This document shows, in pieces, positions 58,701 to 64,000 of a stretch of 64,000 nucleotides of DNA. The notes beneath the pieces were generated by a model. It was given only the letters and a program-made list of their open reading frames with translations, searched no databases and was not told the DNA's origin. Both the position numbers and the translations under genes were made by a program. Numbering within the stretch: the stretch's first letter is position 1; each line of letters starts with the position of its first letter. Source of the DNA: Allolobophora icterica (taxonomy: Eukaryota > Annelida > Clitellata > Crassiclitellata > Lumbricidae). The stretch lies in the NCBI GenBank assembly GCA_963556255.1, contig OY744611.1:37765306-37829305 (forward strand), written 5' to 3'.

Positions 58701-61700
58701 TTGGACAAGTGAGTGTTGAATGTGCCATAATGTAGTCTGTCAAAGAGGATCTTTACAAATGCTATCCAAACGCATGAAGAGCCCTCTCATATCAGGTGGA
58801 ACCTCCTCTACCAGTCATAAAACTTATTTATTTAATTGTTAATTAATTGAATGTGTATTGAATGCAAAGTCTGCTACACAAGACAAGCATGTGAGCACCA
58901 TTATATGTAATTTATGGCTCTCTCAAATAGAATCGAAGTCCGGTCAATTCTACATGTTGGTCCATTGAGACAAAATGGCAGCCTAAAGAGGACAGGCATG
59001 CTGAACCAAAAATGTCTTCAGTTGCGGTGTGTATGAACACGGTGCAATTATATTGACCATCTGTGCTCTTGTGAGTTGGATTTGATTGAGCACATGTGCT
59101 TGAGTATGGTTTTTCTGTGGCACCCTTTTTTTGTGCAGAAACATCGGAATATTTTACATTAAACGATGTTGCTTTTGTTAGGAATTTATGTGTAGCAGTT
59201 GATATTGGTGTTGCGATAAGTGTATTAAGTTCTTATTCATGAAGGATGATTATGCAGATTCTCCGATTCTGCTGGTGAGCTTGTTATTACAGTGAAATAT
59301 CGTTAACATGCACGCCAAAAACACATGGGTTCGGTTTGCACGCAATGCCACCATGCCTTCCGACGACACGAGATTAACGCATGGGCATCATTAACATGCG
59401 GTTGTTAATAGCGCTAATATAGTGACCAATGGTGATGTTGAGAATGCTGTTGAGAACTGCCGCAGAATTTCACATACAGACTCCCAATGGGGCACAGACA
59501 CTGACTCAGTGTGTGTGCCCTCTGGGAACAAGGTGCCGAGTGCATCAAGAATATCCAACTGCGATTGCTGCTTCACCCCTCAATTGGCTGCGTGTTAACA
59601 GTGTTTCACTGTGCTTAACTTCTGAACTTGACAGCTGCTGAGACTGAGTCCTTTGATAGCTACTGTGGTTTAAAAGCTTGACTCACAATGTTTTACTGAT
59701 TTCAGTTTCCAACTCTGAAGAAAGTTAAGGAAATCAAAGCTCACACTAACGAAATTGATGATTTAGACATCTCTCCCGATGGCAGTAAGGTTTGTTCTTA
59801 GTTTTTGTCTCTGGATTGATACCTACAGCTAGAAATTAGTTTGCAGACTATAACATATATAGCTACTACATTTAATTTAGTTCTGATAACTGCCTAGCCA
59901 ACTGTTACACAGATTTAGACAATGACTAAGCTAATGGAGACAAAAAATCAAGTTCTGTAGAAGTTACAATGATTTTTATTATAAAACTCAAGTTTGGATA
60001 GTTACTAGACTATTAGCAGTTTGTAATAATAACAGTTTTCCTTGATTTATATACTAGTACAGTAATATTACGTATGCAGTAATCTTTGACTTTGCCATGC
60101 ATTTTTCATACCATGTGCAATTTTCATACAATATGCAGATCAGTCCACTTTCACTTGCAGCAGCTGTTCATACATGTCTTAGACTGTCTAGAAACTGCGC
60201 TGGTATCAAGGCCACTGGACTACTGTTGTTGGCCCCTCAGTAACGGAAAAGCCTTCAATGTATAAAGAGAGTCATTTACTTGATTTGCTGACATATGTTG
60301 GTTTTTACTATTTGAACAGATTGTAACTGTATCTAAGGATAATCACGGCTATGTCTGGAACTTTAAAGATGGCAGTAAATTTCAAGAACTCATCTGGAGG
60401 ACAGATAATCATTATAGATTCCGAAATTGTCGGTAAGCATTTATTGTTTTATTGTTGCTATTTTTTTTACAGTTTTGCTTTAGAAACAAATGCCAGATGT
60501 CAGGATCAACATAACAGTTTGAAATTTGTAGTGTGTTCATTATATTTTTGATTGGTACATGCAATTTCTTGAGCTGAGGTTGTGTGTGATTGAGATTTGG
60601 AGGTGTTTGCAGCATGATCGATCTGGCCAATGTAGAGAGGATGATCCACAGTTCACAGTTGGGTCAAAGAAATGATGATGTAGGGCACTGTTACAGTAAA
60701 AAAAATTGGGCCATGGTTTGTCATCTAGGTGTATTTGTCACTTTCAGCGACATGTTCTTTATGGATAATGACTGTTGAACTGAAACAACCTATATAATGG
60801 TACCGTAACAATGCAAAAGACACGATTCTTCGCTGGTCTATGTGGCAGTAAGTCGTAGGTTGTAGTCAGTCCACTCGAGATCCAGTGTAGTGCTGTCCAC
60901 GAAATAGGCTGCTGTTGCAAGATGGTGTTTAGAAGATTGGATTTTAGTTGTGAATGATTAAAAGGCCAGCACAGATTTGTAATGTTTTTGCCAGTGTGTG
61001 TACAGTGTATATCTAAATGCTAGGAAGAAGGAAATGGTGAATAAGGTTAGCAAGTATTTCGTCATAAGCGTGATACTTAGAAGAACAATAATTGTTATAA
61101 ATAGAAAGTATTAATGCAGGTGTGTCTAATTGGTTAATGAACGAATAACAAGGAGTCCATCAAGCCAATTTCAGGAACTTCATTCTGCTGAGACACTAAG
61201 ACAACCAAATGCAGAATTTAAAGGTAATTTTTGTTAAAGATTGTGATGAGAAGAAACAATACTAACATATCATACAGACTTCTGATGGTCACTGATGTTT
61301 ACTCTGTAGATATGGTATCGTAAAAGATAAAGAGAAGTGCTTCCATCTCTTTTCTACTCACATTCCATGTGTTCGTGACCGACGACCTGCTCCCTGCTAC
61401 TTAGTTAAGTGGGAAACGGGAAAGTACACGCCGAGTAAAGTTGTCAGTACGGGTACAGAGATACTCTCAGCACTCGCTATCAGGTATGTTGCTCGAACTT
61501 CTAATTGCTAGTTTCTATGTGGTCTAGAACCAGCTAAAGAGTTTAAATAAGGTAGATATATTTTATACTCTTTTCTTTGTGGTAAGATGACTAACAAAAT
61601 GCATCCTGCCTTCAATGAAAAAATTGGTTAAACAATGGAAATATTGTATTTTGTGTTTAGACAGACATTAGCAGTTTCTGTTTGCAGAGATGTGTAATGT

Positions 61701-64000
61701 TCTAATTTTAATTGACAATATTCATTCTGTTTCTAAAACCATCAATATAATCTGTTTCTGTTTCTAGTGATAATGGTATCTACCTTGGAGTCGGAACAAT
61801 ATCTGGCAGCGTGTCTGTATACATTGCATTTAATCTCCAGGTTAGTAATACATTATACAGGTTTTGTCTCTCATGGCATGTGCAATACAAGTGGTCAAAT
61901 TAACTTCATCAGCTTCATCATCATCATCATCAACACCATCATCTTGTTATTCCATCATTCAGTTCTAGACACCAGCCATTTGGTGGTGATTGTGTGCCAA
62001 TTCTGGTCATATGTCATGTTTGTGTCATGCTTGTTTTGCCCAAGAGTGTTCTCTTGTTTTGGCCAAGTCTGATTGGATCTTTGAGTGTATTGCCTATCGA
62101 GCAATGTTTTTTCTTCCTAATATTGCCTGTGGCGCCTTTGTTTGGTATCCGATGCTTTCCATGTACCTGACATTCTTTCCCGTGACTACAGTCGTTCGAT
62201 CTTGCTGGTCCTGCACTCATGTGATTCACCTCTTGCCTGCACTCTCGTATTAAATGAGTTTATATCAATCTTGAGGCCATTTGTCTTGAACTGCAGTATT
62301 TTTAACAAGGACTGTACCGGTACTTGACCTGCTCCTGTTACACGGTATGCTAGTCCATGTGCTTCACTACATACAGATGGCTATCTAGACTGCCACTTTT
62401 ATGCTCATCCCCACTATTCCTTTCATTTGACACCTTCCCTTGGGCACAAGTCAACGGCCCGGCAAATCTGATTGGCTTACATCTGTCCAGGTGCCTGGAT
62501 TGATTGTAACAAATGTGCACCTGTTTCTGCTATATATTTTATTTTGTCCTCTTTATATTTCTGACTGAAACTGGAACTTGACGGCACAAGTTACATGAAA
62601 CTACTGATGTTTCTATGATAATTATGCATTAAAAAACGTTTACGTCTACTTACGCAAGTTAGCACAAGAATGAAAACATGTTTTTGCTGCTATTATGTTT
62701 TGCCCTCTGTGTTGTCATACTGTCAACTTTTTCCAATTCAATTGAAAACCTTTATTGATACCAAGTGTAATTACATGCTACAAGACACTTTGGTGAACAA
62801 ATATCTTCTACAGTTGTTCAAGTAAAAGTTTTGAAGAGTGTTGAGCTTGGAACCCATTACTGCAAACACTGGTGCTTTCTGTTTGTGGTTGCAAATGCAG
62901 CGCCTTTACCACCTATCTGAGGTTCATCGAATCTTTGTAACCGGTCTAGAGTTTGTGGCCGACACAGAGACAGCACGGACTGTAACAGGAGATTATGATT
63001 TCACGTTGTTCAGCATCTCAGCCGACAACCAGGTCAAAGTTCATCAACAGGAAAAGCAAAGTATGCTGATTTGTTTATAGTATAAATACATGCTTAGATA
63101 CGATATGATGCTTACAAATCTGAGAGTATACCTCTGATGCTTATGACAGGCAGGCAATCAAATTATATGCAGTTACCTTTAATTTCTTACAATAGGCCAC
63201 GGGTGGCGAACGTTTTTAAGGGTGCTTACCAGAAGTGCTGCTAAATCATTTTTAAAAGTACTCTTGCACGCCCTTTGAAATTTGTCTCATATAGTTTTTA
63301 ATTGACAAAGCATAACAAAAAATGGTGTTTTTAGAAAGGTGTTGAAATAAAATCCGTCATTAAAGAAAATGTGGATTTGTAGAGTGACTGTGTATTTCGA
63401 AGTTTGAAATTTTGGGGGACACTGAATTCCACATGCCCCAAGAATTTGTATATGTGTAACTTTGGGCATGCATGCCATGGATTTGCCACTCCCACTATGG
63501 GCTTTCTGACTTCCACTTTCATTTTTTTCTTTTTATCATTTTTTTTATATCTAGATTTAAAAGAATTGTGTTGTGGTAGAAATAGCTGAGCATAATATTC
63601 AGTGTATGATCTAGTTTAGCTATGTAAGGAAAATGAGCAAGCAGGTTGATGTTTTCTTAGTTGCTGTTTCTGGGTATCATCTAGTTTCGTCTACAAATGC
63701 ACAACTGGTGTGCTAACACGCACATGTAGAACCCATGCAGTGCATCTCACACAGGATTGGAAGTTCATTCATTCATTCTGGATATTTATATAGCGCCTCT
63801 TCAGGAGACCTACTCAGAGGCGCAAAGTTGACGCGATGTTCAGAGTGCCTGATCCATGTTGCTTGCAAAACGGATCTAGCTTTCAAAATATTTTTATGTA
63901 TGTTGCTTGATTTGTGTAACCTCTGAGATGTGTGAAATGACAGAAGTTTTCTTGTGTTTCAGCGTTGTACAGTCCACTGTGGGGAATCGTTGGCTGCATC
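55787..64000 (+). CDS. PREB: Prolactin regulatory element-binding protein / SEC12-like SAR1 exchange factor, 3' end cut
   Basis: ER-membrane WD40 protein that loads GTP on SAR1 to start COPII coat assembly. Exons 55787-55915, 57520-57718, 58426-58637, 59706-59789, 60320-60432, 61310-61483, 61768-61840, 62901-63060 and 63963 to the window end join in phase and give 394 residues so far (human PREB 417). Family marks: LAAGGGGAAKTGIAN (exon 1), HYETETRAIMN (exon 2), GADGYFRIWQ (exon 3), EIDDLDISPDG (exon 4), SKDNHGYVWNF (exon 5), GVGTISGSVSVYIAFNLQ (exon 7), VHRIFVTGLEFV (exon 8). The last partial exon begins the hydrophobic membrane anchor (PLWGIVGCI). The chosen ATG (55787) gives the family N-terminus; an ATG at 55780 is in another frame. 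A LINE tail ends about 115 bp upstream of the ATG. Confidence 0.95.
56210..56660. repeat. CGAATCGCCGAA-type element
   Basis: CACCGGGGCCGGGCGCGTAG at the left and CCCCGGGGCCGGGCGCC at the right; TCGCCGAATCCCGAATCGCC on the left pairs with GGCGATTCGGGTAG-type text on the right. Inverted interior with directly repeated edges; class unknown. Confidence 0.55.
63776..63832 (-). mobile_element. L2/CR1-type 3' hairpin tail
   Basis: Minus strand reads GCGCCTCTGAGTAGG...GAAGAGGCGCTATATAAAT, the shared LINE/SINE 3' end. Lies 130 bp before the last PREB exon seen. Confidence 0.7.

Noticed and set aside
63195..63280. hAT-like start GGGTGGCGAACGTTTTTAAG
   Set aside because: Resembles hAT ends, but I could not find a partner inverted end or target duplication.

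Overview
The window is nuclear DNA from an animal. It holds intron-rich genes with GT-AG introns, metazoan housekeeping proteins, and a very dense load of small DNA transposons, non-LTR retroelement tails, tRNA-derived SINEs and microsatellites. The protein divergence from vertebrates and the repeat style suggest a marine invertebrate, but the species cannot be fixed from sequence alone. The palindrome TAGGCCTA and variants recur, most often in the first 20 kb.

Layout. (1) 1-22525, plus strand: the 3' 15 coding exons of a xanthine dehydrogenase/aldehyde oxidase-like molybdoenzyme; its 5' half lies outside. (2) 35165-23318, minus strand: a complete 13-exon TRMT6, the non-catalytic subunit of tRNA m1A58 methyltransferase. 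It is convergent with gene 1, with 792 bp between the stop codons. (3) 39368-36950, minus strand: an intact three-exon PIF/Harbinger (HARBI1-like) transposase gene with substitutions at conserved catalytic-domain positions. (4) 46037-52789, plus strand: a complete six-exon FAXDC2-like fatty acid hydroxylase/sterol oxidase. (5) 55787-64000, plus strand: PREB (SEC12-type SAR1 exchange factor), nine exons, cut by the window end in its last, membrane-anchor part. I reconstructed each gene by joining exons whose splice phases agree and whose translation follows the family; these joins are inference from sequence and remembered family sequences, not transcript data.

The genes are unrelated in function (purine/aldehyde oxidation, tRNA modification, lipid oxidation, ER export), so no operon or pathway logic applies.

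Most of the rest is mobile DNA. I can define eleven small non-autonomous elements with hAT-like 8-bp target-site duplications, two of one family with perfect 9-bp duplications, two with Harbinger-like ends, four TA-flanked elements (pogo-like, mariner, a foldback element and a long-TIR element), at least eight tails of one LINE family, L2/CR1-like LINE ends sharing a 3' hairpin with a SINE, and several perfect hairpins. I did not find an undescribed enzymatic or defence system. The more unusual points are a transposon that supplies the only nearby polyadenylation signals for two convergent genes, an apparently intact but catalytically altered Harbinger gene, and micro-palindromes bounded by short direct repeats.
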